From an uncultured Bacteroidia bacterium (lineage in GTDB: Bacteria; Bacteroidota; Bacteroidia; Bacteroidales; Prolixibacteraceae), in contig CAIVGL010000126.1 of the NCBI GenBank assembly GCA_903905505.1, forward strand, positions 1 through 64,000: 64,000 nucleotides of DNA. The letters run 5' to 3'. Under the pieces are notes generated by a model, which ran no database searches, was not told the DNA's origin, and was given only the letters and a program-made list of their open reading frames with translations. How positions within the stretch are numbered: the stretch's first letter is position 1; every line of letters starts with the position of its first letter. The position numbers were made by a program, and so were the translations under genes. Shown one piece after another: positions 1 to 8,630 of the stretch.

Positions 1-1095
1 AGGAACAGTATACGATTCTCGCAAGGAGCGAGGGAGGATTTTGTCGTCCAAGATTTTCCCTTTGTCGCCGATGTATAAGGTCCCTCCTGAGCCCATTTGC
101 ATCCCTTCTTCCAATTCGGGTATGCGCATAGGTCGCAATCCACCATCATACCAGGTTAAGGATACAGGAGCAAGGTTTTCTCTTTCTGGAAATTCATATT
201 TAATCATTGATCCAGATGGGTAAGAGTCTTGATTGACAACTGTCGATACGGCTTGTAAGCTTGTTGGGTATTTTAATTTAAGTGCTCGAAAGACCGGGTC
301 TAGAGAATGGCAACCGATATCGCCTAACGATCCGGTTCCGAAGTCCCACCAGCCTCTCCATTTGAATGGATGGTAAGCGGGGTTATAGGGTCGCATGGGA
401 GCTGGACCAACAAATAGGTCCCAGTCTAATTCTTTTGGAATATCAGGTGTTTCTGTTGGCCTTGGTACCCCTTGTGGCCAATAAGTGTCGGTGAATCCTT
501 TGTTGGGTCTGTCGGTCCAGACATGGACTTCACGAATCTGTCCGATAACGCCATCCCAGATTAATTCTCGTAGTCTGCGTGTTGGTTCACCGGCCTGACC
601 TTGGTTGCCCATTTGGGTTGCAACTTTATATTGTTTGGCTGCTTGCGCTAAAACGCGAGCTTCATGGACGGTATGCGTCAAGGGTTTTTGGGTGAAGGTG
701 TGTTTCCCTCTTCGTATTGCTTCTAAGCTTATTATGGCATGCGTATGGTCAGGCGTAGCAATGATTACGGCATCGATATCTTTTTGCTTGTCGAGCATTA
801 CTCTGTAATCCTTGTACTGCTTTGCCTTTGGATAGGTTTTGAATACCTTACTAGCAGGTTCTCTCCAGTCGATATCGCATAAGGCCACGATATTTTCTGT
901 CTGTGCCACTCTAGCAATGTTCCCTTTGCCCATTCCAGCTATGCCAATCCCTGCGACGTTTAATTTATCGCTAGGAGCTAGGTGGCCAAGTCCTGAAACG
1001 GCATGGGCTGGTACGATTAAAAACCCACTTGATGCTAATGTTGTACTTCCAATGAATCCTCTGCGGGTAATGGTTTTGGATGCTAAATTTTTCAT
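1..1095 (-). CDS. Gfo/Idh/MocA family oxidoreductase, Tat-exported (3' end cut by window)
   Basis: Reading the minus strand from the ATG at 1095 gives an open frame to the window edge, about 365 residues, so the C-terminus is missing. The N-terminus carries a twin-arginine signal (ITRRGFIG, residues 9-16) and then a hydrophobic stretch, so the enzyme should be exported folded. A Rossmann-like segment follows (VAGIGIAGMGKGNIARV), then the EKP-like motif seen here as TQKPL and a GDIGCHSLDP motif near the substrate site. Such secreted family members in Bacteroidota act on sugars or sugar acids; the substrate cannot be read from sequence. The plus-strand reading frames across this stretch are shadows of this gene. 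A start further upstream is unlikely because the signal peptide begins properly here. Confidence 0.88.
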   Translation of the reverse strand, partial: MKNLASKTITRRGFIGSTTLASSGFLIVPAHAVSGLGHLAPSDKLNVAGIGIAGMGKGNIARVAQTENIVALCDIDWREPASKVFKTYPKAKQYKDYRVMLDKQKDIDAVIIATPDHTHAIISLEAIRRGKHTFTQKPLTHTVHEARVLAQAAKQYKVATQMGNQGQAGEPTRRLRELIWDGVIGQIREVHVWTDRPNKGFTDTYWPQGVPRPTETPDIPKELDWDLFVGPAPMRPYNPAYHPFKWRGWWDFGTGSLGDIGCHSLDPVFRALKLKYPTSLQAVSTVVNQDSYPSGSMIKYEFPERENLAPVSLTWYDGGLRPMRIPELEEGMQMGSGGTLYIGDKGKILDDKILPRSLRESYTVP

Positions 1096-1293
1096 AAATG
1101 TAAAATTTAAGGTGATTAGTAGTGTTGGGTGTCTTGTCACAAATTTACTAAATTGATTTGAATACGAGCGAGTTAATGAACTCAATTTGTAGTTTAATTA
1201 AAAAAAGTCAAGTTTTTAATTAAGGGGTTTTAGGGCTTTTTAGCATTCTTGTTTCAATCAAACCACTTGAATGCAAAATATTTTCAAGATACT

Positions 1294-1325
1294 TTTGGTA
1301 GACAAGTATAGATTGTTTACTTTTG
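1294..1325 (+). promoter_or_regulatory. Bacteroidota-type promoter of rplU-rpmA
   Basis: TTTG at 1294-1297 is followed after 20 bases by TACTTTTG at 1318-1325, an exact match to the TTTG-N19-21-TAnnTTTG pattern of the primary sigma factor in this phylum. Transcription should begin near 1331, leaving a leader of about 70 nt before rplU. The rest of the 1096-1403 gap shows no gene. Confidence 0.75.
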
Positions 1326-1359
1326 CACTCCAGTTCAAGTTGGCTTTAAAAGAGGAGAC

Positions 1360-1376
1360 GTAGGTTTCCCGCCTGC
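1360..1376 (+). promoter_or_regulatory. Possible leader hairpin upstream of rplU
   Basis: GTAGG at 1360-1364 can pair with CCTGC at 1372-1376 (one T-G wobble), forming a small hairpin in the predicted rplU leader 28 nt before the start codon. Ribosomal-protein leaders often hold autoregulatory structures, but five pairs alone prove little. Confidence 0.25.
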
Positions 1377-1403
1377 AGGACCCAAATAAATTAAATTGTA
1401 AGT

Positions 1404-1715
1404 ATGTACGCAATTGTAGAAATCGCTGGACAGCAGTTCAAGGTTGAGAAAGACAGAAAGATTTATGTACACCGTCTTCCACAACTAGAGGGAGCTGAGG
1501 TGACGTTTGAAAAAGTTTTATTGATTGATAACGAGGGCAAGGTAAGTATTGGTGCTCCTGTTATTGCTGGTGCTAAAGTTACCGCTTCGGTACTTACTCA
1601 CCTAAAAGGTGATAAAGTGATCGTATTCAAGAAAAAACGCCGTAAGGGGTACAAGAAGAAAAACGGTCACCGTCAATACCTGACACAGATTCAAATTACT
1701 GGAATTTTAGCATAA
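1404..1715 (+). CDS. rplU: 50S ribosomal protein L21
   Basis: This 103-residue protein starts MYAIVEIAGQQFKVEKD and carries the lysine-rich KKKRRKGYKKKNGHRQ segment and the TQIQITGI ending of bacterial L21. It binds 23S rRNA in the large subunit. Length is normal for the family. It is followed after 19 nt by rpmA, the usual L21-L27 operon, and is preceded by a strong Bacteroidota promoter at 1294-1325. L21 and L27 are likely transcribed together, with a terminator hairpin after L27. Confidence 0.98.
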   Translation: MYAIVEIAGQQFKVEKDRKIYVHRLPQLEGAEVTFEKVLLIDNEGKVSIGAPVIAGAKVTASVLTHLKGDKVIVFKKKRRKGYKKKNGHRQYLTQIQITGILA

Positions 1716-1734
1716 ATTTTAAAAAAGATTATCC

Positions 1735-2001
1735 ATGGCACATAAAAAAGGAGCCGGTAGTTCAAAGAACGGCCGCGAATCTCAAAGTAAACGCCTAGGC
1801 GTAAAAATTTATGGAGGACAAGCTGCAACTGCGGGGAATATTCTTATTCGTCAACGTGGAACAGCTCATCATCCAGGTGCAAATGTTGGAATCGGTAGAG
1901 ATCATACGCTTTTTGCTTTGATCGATGGTACTGTTACATTCCAAAAGAAAAGAAATGATAAATCATACGTTTCTGTTCTGCCATTTAAATCAGTAGAGTA
2001 A
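1735..2001 (+). CDS. rpmA: 50S ribosomal protein L27
   Basis: The 88-residue product begins [23 protein letters not shown], the highly conserved N-terminus of L27 that reaches the peptidyl-transferase centre, followed by the [10 protein letters not shown] and [17 protein letters not shown] motifs. The N-terminus starts directly with MAHKKG and shows no cleavable extension like that of Firmicutes. It is the second gene of the rplU-rpmA operon and is closed by the hairpin at 2024-2065. Confidence 0.98.
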   Translation: MAHKKGAGSSKNGRESQSKRLGVKIYGGQAATAGNILIRQRGTAHHPGANVGIGRDHTLFALIDGTVTFQKKRNDKSYVSVLPFKSVE

Positions 2002-2023
2002 ATACTGATTCATTTTGAAATTT

Positions 2024-2068
2024 AAATCTCCTGTTTTATTACTGTTGTAATGAGACAGGAGATTTTTT
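2024..2068 (+). terminator. Rho-independent terminator after rpmA
   Basis: AAATCTCCTGT (2024-2034) pairs perfectly with ACAGGAGATTT (2055-2065), and ATTAC/GTAAT can pair inside the loop. The right arm runs into a T tract. Confidence 0.85.
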
Positions 2069-2073
2069 ATTTG

Positions 2074-2081
2074 TACTTTTG
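2074..2081 (+). promoter_or_regulatory. -7 element (TACTTTTG) upstream of serS
   Basis: TACTTTTG matches TAnnTTTG exactly and lies about 70 nt before serS, just past the rpmA terminator. No good TTTG partner is seen at the right distance, so this is a weaker call than the rplU promoter. Confidence 0.5.
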
Positions 2082-2153
2082 TTTGCACAATGGTTGATGG
2101 AATTAGACAGATGACAGTTCTATTCCTACAACATTAATTTTGAGATTAAAGCT

Positions 2154-3431
2154 ATGTTAAATTTGAAATTCATACAGGATAATCCTGATTTAGTGATTGA
2201 GAAACTTGCCGTTAAGCGATTTGATGCTAAGGTGATCGTTGAAAAAGTTATTGCGCTATATAAAAGACGTAATGAGGTTCAGAACGATTCTGAAATTCAA
2301 AAAGCGGAGATGAATAAAATCTCAAAAGAGATCGGACAGTTAATAAAAGAAGGTAAACAGAGTGATGTTGAGCTTGCAAAACAAAAAACTGTTGAGCTGA
2401 AGGAGCAGATTCGAATTTTTGAAGAACAATTTGCACTTATTGATGCCGAACTGGCTCAGCTGCAAGTCCAACTACCAAATCTCCCATCGCCTTTAGTCCC
2501 TAAAGGAAAAGGGGCAGAAGATAATGAAGTGGTTGCTACCGGTGGAAAGATGCCTAATTTACCTGCTGGTGCTAAGCCTCATTGGGAATTAGCTGCGCAA
2601 TACGATCTAATAGATTTTGAGCTTGGTGTTAAAATAACTGGTGCTGGGTTTCCCGTTTACAAGGGTTTTGGTGCAAGAATTCAACGAGCCTTAATTAATT
2701 TCTTTCTTGACCAAGCACGTGAGAAGGGATACCTCGAAGTCCAACCACCCTATCTTGTTAATGAGGCTTCTGGTTTTGGAACGGGTCAGCTTCCTGATAA
2801 AGAGGGACAGATGTACCATGATAGTACAGATAATTTATACCTAATTCCAACTGCAGAGGTTCCAGTAACGAATATCTTCCGCGATGTCATCGTAGAGGGT
2901 AAGGATTTGCCAATTAAGACGACTGCGTATTCGGCCTGTTTTAGACGTGAAGCTGGATCCTATGGTAAAGATGTGAGAGGCTTAAATCGATTACATCAAT
3001 TTGATAAAGTGGAGATCGTACAGGTCGCACACCCTGATAAATCCTACGAATCACTGCAAGACATGGTCGATTATGTTCAGACTTTAGTTGAAAAGTTAGG
3101 ATTGCCGTACCGTATTTTGCGCTTGTGTGGGGGTGATATGAGCTTTACATCTTCATTGACCTATGACTTTGAGGTGTGGTCGGCAGCTCAAGAGCGCTGG
3201 TTAGAAGTCTCATCAGTTTCAAATTTTGAATCATTTCAAGCCACTCGCCTAAAGCTTCGTTTCCGGGAAGATGGCGCTGCTAAGCCTCAAATAGCACATA
3301 CCTTAAATGGCAGTGCATTAGCGTTGCCTCGAATCGTGGCTGCAATACTCGAAAATTATCAAACTCCTGAAGGAATAATTGTTCCTAAAGTATTAGTCCC
3401 TTACCTAGGAGGCTGCGAGATTATTAATTAA
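2154..3431 (+). CDS. serS: Seryl-tRNA synthetase
   Basis: This 425-residue class II enzyme charges tRNA-Ser (and tRNA-Sec where present) with serine in the cytosol. The N-terminal hundred or so residues form the long antiparallel coiled coil that grips the tRNA variable arm (rich in E, K and Q, residues about 30-105). The catalytic core follows, with the TAEVPVTN serine-binding segment, motif 2 (FRREAGSYGKDVRGLNRLHQ) and motif 3 (LNGSALALPRIVAAILENYQ). Length is typical. It stands alone between rpmA and kup. The start MLNLKFIQDNPDLV is the usual SerS N-terminus. A tRNA-Ser gene lies elsewhere in the window at 37980-38066. Confidence 0.97.
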   Translation: MLNLKFIQDNPDLVIEKLAVKRFDAKVIVEKVIALYKRRNEVQNDSEIQKAEMNKISKEIGQLIKEGKQSDVELAKQKTVELKEQIRIFEEQFALIDAELAQLQVQLPNLPSPLVPKGKGAEDNEVVATGGKMPNLPAGAKPHWELAAQYDLIDFELGVKITGAGFPVYKGFGARIQRALINFFLDQAREKGYLEVQPPYLVNEASGFGTGQLPDKEGQMYHDSTDNLYLIPTAEVPVTNIFRDVIVEGKDLPIKTTAYSACFRREAGSYGKDVRGLNRLHQFDKVEIVQVAHPDKSYESLQDMVDYVQTLVEKLGLPYRILRLCGGDMSFTSSLTYDFEVWSAAQERWLEVSSVSNFESFQATRLKLRFREDGAAKPQIAHTLNGSALALPRIVAAILENYQTPEGIIVPKVLVPYLGGCEIIN

Positions 3432-3502
3432 GTTGCAATACAGACCAAAGGAGAACAACAAGTTGTTAAATTATTATTCGACACTTGATGTTTGTTGAAT
3501 AT

Positions 3503-3528
3503 TATATTCAATAATAGTATTGAATATA
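3503..3528. repeat. AT-rich inverted repeat downstream of serS
   Basis: TATATTCAATA (3503-3513) and TATTGAATATA (3518-3528) form an 11-bp perfect stem with a 4-nt loop. No T tract follows, so it is not a classic terminator. It may still slow transcription or protect the serS 3' end. Confidence 0.5.
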
Positions 3529-3602
3529 GGTGATTGAATGATAGTGAGTTGTGTTCCGATACGACTCATTTTTTTAGGGCAGACGACTTTATTCACGCCA
3601 AT

Positions 3603-3636
3603 TTTGGATATTTTTTCAATTTGGTGCTTACATTTG
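3603..3636 (+). promoter_or_regulatory. Candidate promoter of kup
   Basis: TACATTTG at 3629-3636 matches the -7 consensus; TTTG at 3603-3606 lies 22 bases upstream, slightly more than the usual 19-21. The transcript would start near 3643, about 40 nt before kup. Confidence 0.45.
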
Positions 3637-3681
3637 TCCTTGTTTTTTAATAAAACACACATAGAATATTAGGTTAACATC

Positions 3682-5628
3682 ATGGATAAACATCATAGCG
3701 GCATAGAAAAAGTATCGTTTGCCGGCTTAATTATCACGTTAGGAATCGTTTTTGGTGATCTTGGAACAAGTCCATTATACACCATGAATGCGATTATTAA
3801 TAGTTCAACCGAGTTTTCAAAAGAGTTGATATATGGAGCCTTATCGTGTGTCTTTTGGACTCTTACCCTACAGACAACTATTAAATATGTGATCATTACT
3901 CTCCGTGCAGACAACCATGGGGAGGGTGGTATTTTTGCCCTTTTTGCGCTTATCCGAAAGAAAAATAATTGGGTTGCCATTCTAACGTTTATTGGTGGTA
4001 GTGCACTTCTTGCTGATGGGGTTATTACTCCTTCTATTACCGTTACTTCAGCTGTTGAAGGGTTGAAGTTGATATCTCCTCATATACCTGTCGTTCCTGT
4101 AGTCCTTTCAATATTGACGATCTTATTTTTCTTTCAGCAATTTGGTACTGGATTTATGGGTAAAGTTTTCGGGCCTGTCATGTTTGTCTGGTTTACGATG
4201 CTCGCTGTCTTAGGTCTGAATTTTCTGGTAAAGGATCCAAGTATTTTTGCCGCAATTAATCCAATCTATGCCATCCGATTTATAACTGAATTTCCGAATG
4301 CAGTAATTCTCCTTGGTGCGGTGTTTCTTGCCACTACTGGTGCTGAAGCATTATATTCCGATCTTGGTCATTGTGGCATCAAAAACATTCGTATCTCTTG
4401 GATTTTTGTCAAGATCGCCTTGTTGTTAAACTATTTTGGACAGGGTGCTTATCTGCTTAATCACCTAGATCATATGAATAGTGCAAATCCATTTTTTGCC
4501 ATTATGCCTGCCTGGTTTCTGTTGCCTGGTGTAATCATAGCAACAGCTGCCGCTATTATAGCTAGTCAGGCTTTGATTAGTGGTTCTTATACCTTAATCA
4601 GTGAAGCCGTTTCTTTGAATATTTGGCCGAAGATTAGAATTAGTTATCCTACCGATATTAAGGGACAGGTTTATGTCCCTTTCGTTAACTGGTTTCTATG
4701 GATTGCCTGTACTTTCGTGGTGATCTATTTTGGTGAATCATCTAAGATGGAAGCCGCTTATGGACTCTCCATTACCATTACCATGATTATGACAACCTCG
4801 CTGTTGGCCTATCATCTGAGAAGTCGTAAAGTTCATATGGCATATATCATCTTACTTCTAACCGTATTCTTATCTATTGAAGGTACATTCTTATACGCGA
4901 ATCTTCATAAGTTTGCCAATGGTGGATGGTTAACTATTGCCTTGGCTTTATTGTTCTTTGTCGTGATGTATGGTTGGTATTTCGGACGTAAGATTAAAAA
5001 TAAATACATCAGTTTTGTTAACCTAAATAAGGATCCGGGGATCTTCAGAGCCTTAAGTGCAGATACCTCTGTGCCGAAGATTGCAACCAATCTAATTTAC
5101 ATCACTAAGGCAAATCGTCGGGATCAAATCGAATCAAAAATTATGTATTCGATTTTCAATAAACATCCTAAAAGAGCAAATACCTACTGGTTTCTTCATA
5201 TCGATAATTTAGAGACTCCAAATACGTTTGAATATGTGATTCATCATGTCATTCCTGGGGTTTTAATTAAAGTCGACTTTAGATTAGGCTTTAAGATTGA
5301 ACGGAAAATAAACCTCTATTTTAAAGAGGTTATAGATGATTTAGTGAAAAGTGGTGAGATCAGTATGGTTAGTCAGTACGACTCATTAAAATCACACAAT
5401 ATTCCAGCTGATTGCCTTTATGTAAATCTTGATCGGATACTCATTAGTGATTATCAGTTGCCTCTTCAGCAGAGTTTTATCATGGCATTGCATAACTTTA
5501 TTCGTAAAGTGAGCATCAATGATGTGAAAGCTTTGGGACTTGACTCTTCAAATGTTATTGAAGAAAAGGTTCCAATTGTGATCGAACAACAGCTGAAAAA
5601 GCGTATCGTTCGGGTAACTACTCCATAG
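3682..5628 (+). CDS. kup: Low-affinity potassium uptake protein, KUP/HAK/KT family
   Basis: This 648-residue inner-membrane protein is a proton-coupled K+ importer. The N-terminal 430 residues contain about twelve hydrophobic helices and the family motifs GIVFGDLGTSPLYTMNAI (near residue 22) and GGIFALFALI. GVITPSITVTSAVEGL and TTGAEALYSDLGHCG are also typical. A soluble C-terminal region of about 200 residues follows. Length fits the family (about 620-650). The gene is monocistronic, with a 250-bp upstream gap holding a candidate promoter at 3603-3636. I saw no recognised riboswitch upstream. Confidence 0.95.
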   Translation: MDKHHSGIEKVSFAGLIITLGIVFGDLGTSPLYTMNAIINSSTEFSKELIYGALSCVFWTLTLQTTIKYVIITLRADNHGEGGIFALFALIRKKNNWVAILTFIGGSALLADGVITPSITVTSAVEGLKLISPHIPVVPVVLSILTILFFFQQFGTGFMGKVFGPVMFVWFTMLAVLGLNFLVKDPSIFAAINPIYAIRFITEFPNAVILLGAVFLATTGAEALYSDLGHCGIKNIRISWIFVKIALLLNYFGQGAYLLNHLDHMNSANPFFAIMPAWFLLPGVIIATAAAIIASQALISGSYTLISEAVSLNIWPKIRISYPTDIKGQVYVPFVNWFLWIACTFVVIYFGESSKMEAAYGLSITITMIMTTSLLAYHLRSRKVHMAYIILLLTVFLSIEGTFLYANLHKFANGGWLTIALALLFFVVMYGWYFGRKIKNKYISFVNLNKDPGIFRALSADTSVPKIATNLIYITKANRRDQIESKIMYSIFNKHPKRANTYWFLHIDNLETPNTFEYVIHHVIPGVLIKVDFRLGFKIERKINLYFKEVIDDLVKSGEISMVSQYDSLKSHNIPADCLYVNLDRILISDYQLPLQQSFIMALHNFIRKVSINDVKALGLDSSNVIEEKVPIVIEQQLKKRIVRVTTP

Positions 5629-5773
5629 GCACTAGATCCCGCTCTCCTCTGTTCTTGTTTCTGAATTAAATTCCGTAATTTAGGAGGTACCTCAATTAAT
5701 TTTTTTTGTTGAAAAACAATTGAGCTGTTTCATTGTTTTATACATAATGAAATGTGTTTTTTAGTTCAAGAAA

Positions 5774-6619
5774 ATGGAAACAGACCCACTTTATGATCAA
5801 GTTTCGTTCAAAGTAAGTAAGCTAGTTACTCGAAGCTATAGTACTTCCTTTTCGATTGCCGTTAGCTTCCTAGATAAGGAAGTTCAAATGGCCATACATA
5901 GCATTTATGGTTTCGTCCGACTCGCCGACGAGATTGTCGACACCTTTTTATTACACGATAAGGAGACTCTATTAGATAAATTTGAAGCGGATTATTACGA
6001 AGCATTTAAAAATGGAGTGAGCTTAAATCTGGTGCTTCATTCCTTCCAATTGACCGTTAAGAAATATGCTATTTCTGATGATCTGATTCAAGCTTTCCTC
6101 TCGAGCATGCGATCTGATCTGCATAAAACAAAATATACCACCAAGTCAGAGATCGATCACTATATTTACGGTTCAGCCGATGTGGTAGGATTGATGTGTT
6201 TATCGGTATTTACCAATGGTGATCGGCAAATGTTTGAGTCGTTAAAAGATTCAGCTATGCGCCTAGGCTCTGCATTCCAGAAAGTTAATTTTTTGCGTGA
6301 TCTTCGCAGTGATACCGAATTTCTAGAACGTCAATATTTTCCAGAGATGGGACAAGGGGCTTTTAATGAGGAGATGAAATTGACCATAATAAAAGATATT
6401 GAGCAAGATTTTAAAGCTGCTCGGATCGGAATTTTGAACTTGCCTGTCAATTCGCAGCTTGCCGTTTTAATTGCATATTATTACTATCAACGGCTGGTTG
6501 TTTTGCTTAAAAACTCCCCTGCTGCTGAGGTTTTGGCTGGCAGGATAAGAGTCTCTGGATTTAGAAAAACGTTGCTGCTGACGAAGGCAATTTTGGTGCA
6601 TAAGCTGAAAATGATTTAA
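5774..6619 (+). CDS. crtB: Phytoene synthase (squalene/phytoene synthase family)
   Basis: The enzyme joins two geranylgeranyl diphosphates head to head into phytoene, the first step committed to carotenoids. Both aspartate-rich Mg-diphosphate motifs are visible: DEIVD at residues 52-56 and RDLRSD at 175-180. The segment YSTSFSIA (residues 22-29) and QYFP after the second motif are also family features. At 281 residues it is a normal length. It is the first gene of a seven-gene set running the same way with gaps of about 10 nt or less (5774-11909), including a lycopene cyclase and CrtI, which favours phytoene over squalene or dehydrosqualene as product. Confidence 0.92.
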   Translation: METDPLYDQVSFKVSKLVTRSYSTSFSIAVSFLDKEVQMAIHSIYGFVRLADEIVDTFLLHDKETLLDKFEADYYEAFKNGVSLNLVLHSFQLTVKKYAISDDLIQAFLSSMRSDLHKTKYTTKSEIDHYIYGSADVVGLMCLSVFTNGDRQMFESLKDSAMRLGSAFQKVNFLRDLRSDTEFLERQYFPEMGQGAFNEEMKLTIIKDIEQDFKAARIGILNLPVNSQLAVLIAYYYYQRLVVLLKNSPAAEVLAGRIRVSGFRKTLLLTKAILVHKLKMI

Positions 6620-6629
6620 TTAGCATCTT

Positions 6630-7331
6630 ATGTCTGTTTATCTAGCACTTGAAATTCTAACCATCTTTATTCCATTACTGTTTAGTTACGACCGTAACCT
6701 AAAATTCTATCCAAAGTTAAAAGTGGTGGGGCTCTCCTTGATTCTAGTTGGATCTCTATATATCATAGGCGATATTTGGTTTACAAAATCTGGGTTCTGG
6801 GGATTTAATGAGAAATATCACTCTGGTATCATGATCTTTAACCTTCCACTAGAGGAGTGTTTGTTTTTTATCGTTATCCCTTACGCAAGTTTATTCCTGC
6901 ATGATACACTTGTTTACCTCTTCCCAAAGGCCGTATTGAGTCGTTTGGCAACTCAGGTGCTCTCCCTAGTACTGTGTTTTAGTTTGCTTGCTCTGGTAAT
7001 TTTTAATCTCAATAAAGCCTATACCGCAATTTACTTTTCAGTAGCTTTACTCTCAATAATTTGGGCCTGGATAAGTGCATTCGAATTGTTGCGTCGTTAT
7101 TATTTGACTTTTTGTGTTATCTTAATTCCATTCTTCTTGGTTAATTCGGTCTTGACAGGTAGCTTTATCGCCGAACCTGTTGTCTGGTATAATAATGGTC
7201 AGAATCTTGGAATTCGAATAGGAACAGTCCCCGTTGAAGATATTAGTTATGCGTTTAGCTTGATCTTGCTTAATCTCATTGTCGTCCATCGCTTGATCGG
7301 TTGGTTTAATCGAAATTCATTAAAAGGATAA
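6630..7331 (+). CDS. Lycopene cyclase, CrtYcd type (heterodimeric-type cyclase halves fused)
   Basis: This 233-residue membrane protein with about seven hydrophobic helices holds two copies of the small lycopene cyclase repeat. The first has WGFN and the PLEE motif at residues 73-76; the second has GIRIGTVPVED with PVED at 201-204. These acidic motifs are the catalytic signature of the CrtYc/CrtYd family, here joined in one chain as in archaeal and Bacteroidota enzymes. It should close one or both ends of lycopene (or a derivative) into beta-ionone rings. Whether it makes one ring or two cannot be told from sequence. The CruF-like gene next door suggests one end stays open. Confidence 0.85.
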   Translation: MSVYLALEILTIFIPLLFSYDRNLKFYPKLKVVGLSLILVGSLYIIGDIWFTKSGFWGFNEKYHSGIMIFNLPLEECLFFIVIPYASLFLHDTLVYLFPKAVLSRLATQVLSLVLCFSLLALVIFNLNKAYTAIYFSVALLSIIWAWISAFELLRRYYLTFCVILIPFFLVNSVLTGSFIAEPVVWYNNGQNLGIRIGTVPVEDISYAFSLILLNLIVVHRLIGWFNRNSLKG

Positions 7332-7341
7332 TTCAGCACTT

Positions 7342-7995
7342 ATGATTACTAAAGTTTCCAACTTTTTAATTCAAAATAAACTACGCGTAATCGGCATTGT
7401 CATCTTGTTTTATGTCGTTGGAGTTGTTGGCATTGCGACTTCCCAAACCCTTTTTATTACCTTGTTTCCTTTTGCTTTGGTCTTGAGTTTTTTAACGATG
7501 ATGCTTTACGATAGTTCTTCATCTTCGTCACAAGCGATAACCTGTTTTAGTGTTATTTTCTTGGTTAGTCTTGTCCTTGAAATCATAGGCGTAAATACAC
7601 ACCAAATCTTTGGATCGTATAGCTATGGTGAGGCCTTGGGCTTTAAATTGTTACATACACCGTTGTTGATTGGTCTTAATTGGGTTATGCTAGTCTATAG
7701 TAGCGCCTCCTTGGCTCAAATGTTTGTAAAAGAAAATTGGTCGCAGGTTATAGTGGCATCTGTTTTTATGGTTGTCTATGACTTTGTTTTAGAGCAGGTT
7801 GCCCCATTTTTGCAAATGTGGTCATGGGATCAAGGTGTTGTGCCATTGAAGAATTACTTAGACTGGTTTATCATCGCCTTACTATTTCAGGCTATTTTAA
7901 AACGAATGAGAATCAAGACCAATAATCCTGTTGCTTCTGCGATATTTGTGGCTCAATTTGTTTTCTTTGTTGCGATTCTAATCCTAATCAAATAG
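7342..7995 (+). CDS. cruF: Carotenoid biosynthesis protein, CruF-like (carotenoid 1',2'-hydratase family)
   Basis: This 217-residue integral membrane protein has six or seven hydrophobic segments and the polar signature of the CruF/bisanhydrobacterioruberin hydratase family: EIIGVNTHQIFGSYSYGEAL around residues 74-93, TPLLIGLNW, and the VYDFVLEQVAPFLQMWSWD segment around 145-163. CruF adds water across the 1',2' double bond at an open carotenoid end, giving the 1'-hydroxyl that is then glycosylated. That fits the acyltransferase and glycosyltransferase genes following. The assignment rests on motifs and neighbours, not on a search. Confidence 0.75.
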   Translation: MITKVSNFLIQNKLRVIGIVILFYVVGVVGIATSQTLFITLFPFALVLSFLTMMLYDSSSSSSQAITCFSVIFLVSLVLEIIGVNTHQIFGSYSYGEALGFKLLHTPLLIGLNWVMLVYSSASLAQMFVKENWSQVIVASVFMVVYDFVLEQVAPFLQMWSWDQGVVPLKNYLDWFIIALLFQAILKRMRIKTNNPVASAIFVAQFVFFVAILILIK

Positions 7996-8000
7996 AATTT

Positions 8001-8630
8001 ATGCTCCTAAAAGCTCACCATCATTTTTTGATCTATCCCTTTTTTAAGTTCTATGCTGGGTGGATTATAAAAAGGCATTTTGGGCAAGTGCAAGTAGTAG
8101 AGAACTTTGTTGATAAAGGTTCTTCTGTTGTTCTATTGGCAAATCACTTTAGCTGGTGGGATGGATTTTTTGCGATGTATCTTAATGTGAAGGTCCTTAA
8201 GCGCAAGTTCCATTTTATGATGCTGGAGGAGCAATTGAAAAAATTCTCGTTTTTTAATCAGACAGGTGGATTTTCAGTCCGCAAAAATTCACGTAGCCTT
8301 CTCGAATCTATTCATTATACCGTTGAAATACTCTCTGAAAAGCAGAATATGGTTCTTCTCTTTCCTCAGGGAAAGATAGAAACTTCATACAAAAATGAAT
8401 TTCAATTTGAAGCTGGAATTGGACGGATTTTATCTAATGTTAAGACCCCTGTTCAGATCCTATTTATGGTTAACCTTATCGATTATTATTCGAGTCGTAA
8501 GCCCGGTATTTATATGCATGTTTCAGAGTATACAGGAGATAAATTAGATGCTCAATCGTTAAATCAAGCCTATAATTTATTCTTTAATGAATGTGTTCAG
8601 ACTAATGCCTTAAAGCACCAGGACCAATGA
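8001..8630 (+). CDS. Lysophospholipid-acyltransferase-like (PlsC family) acyltransferase in carotenoid operon
   Basis: The 209-residue protein shows the PlsC-type catalytic motif NHFSWWD (residues 48-54, H-x4-D) and an FPQGKIE block at 121-127 in place of the usual FPEG. It lacks long membrane helices, so it is probably membrane-associated. PlsC-family enzymes move acyl chains to hydroxyl groups. Sandwiched between the CruF-like gene and a glycosyltransferase, it most likely acylates the sugar of a carotenoid glycoside, as CruD does in green sulfur bacteria. It could instead be an ordinary phospholipid enzyme. The 3' end overlaps the next gene by 4 nt. Confidence 0.78.
   Translation: MLLKAHHHFLIYPFFKFYAGWIIKRHFGQVQVVENFVDKGSSVVLLANHFSWWDGFFAMYLNVKVLKRKFHFMMLEEQLKKFSFFNQTGGFSVRKNSRSLLESIHYTVEILSEKQNMVLLFPQGKIETSYKNEFQFEAGIGRILSNVKTPVQILFMVNLIDYYSSRKPGIYMHVSEYTGDKLDAQSLNQAYNLFFNECVQTNALKHQDQ

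Noticed and set aside
41-1156. Three small plus-strand reading frames at the window start.
   Set aside because: The minus-strand translation is a clear Gfo/Idh/MocA enzyme over the same bases.
3432-3681. Riboswitch (c-di-AMP type) upstream of kup.
   Set aside because: The only strong hairpin (3503-3528) lies upstream of the likely kup promoter, and no conserved riboswitch core was recognised.
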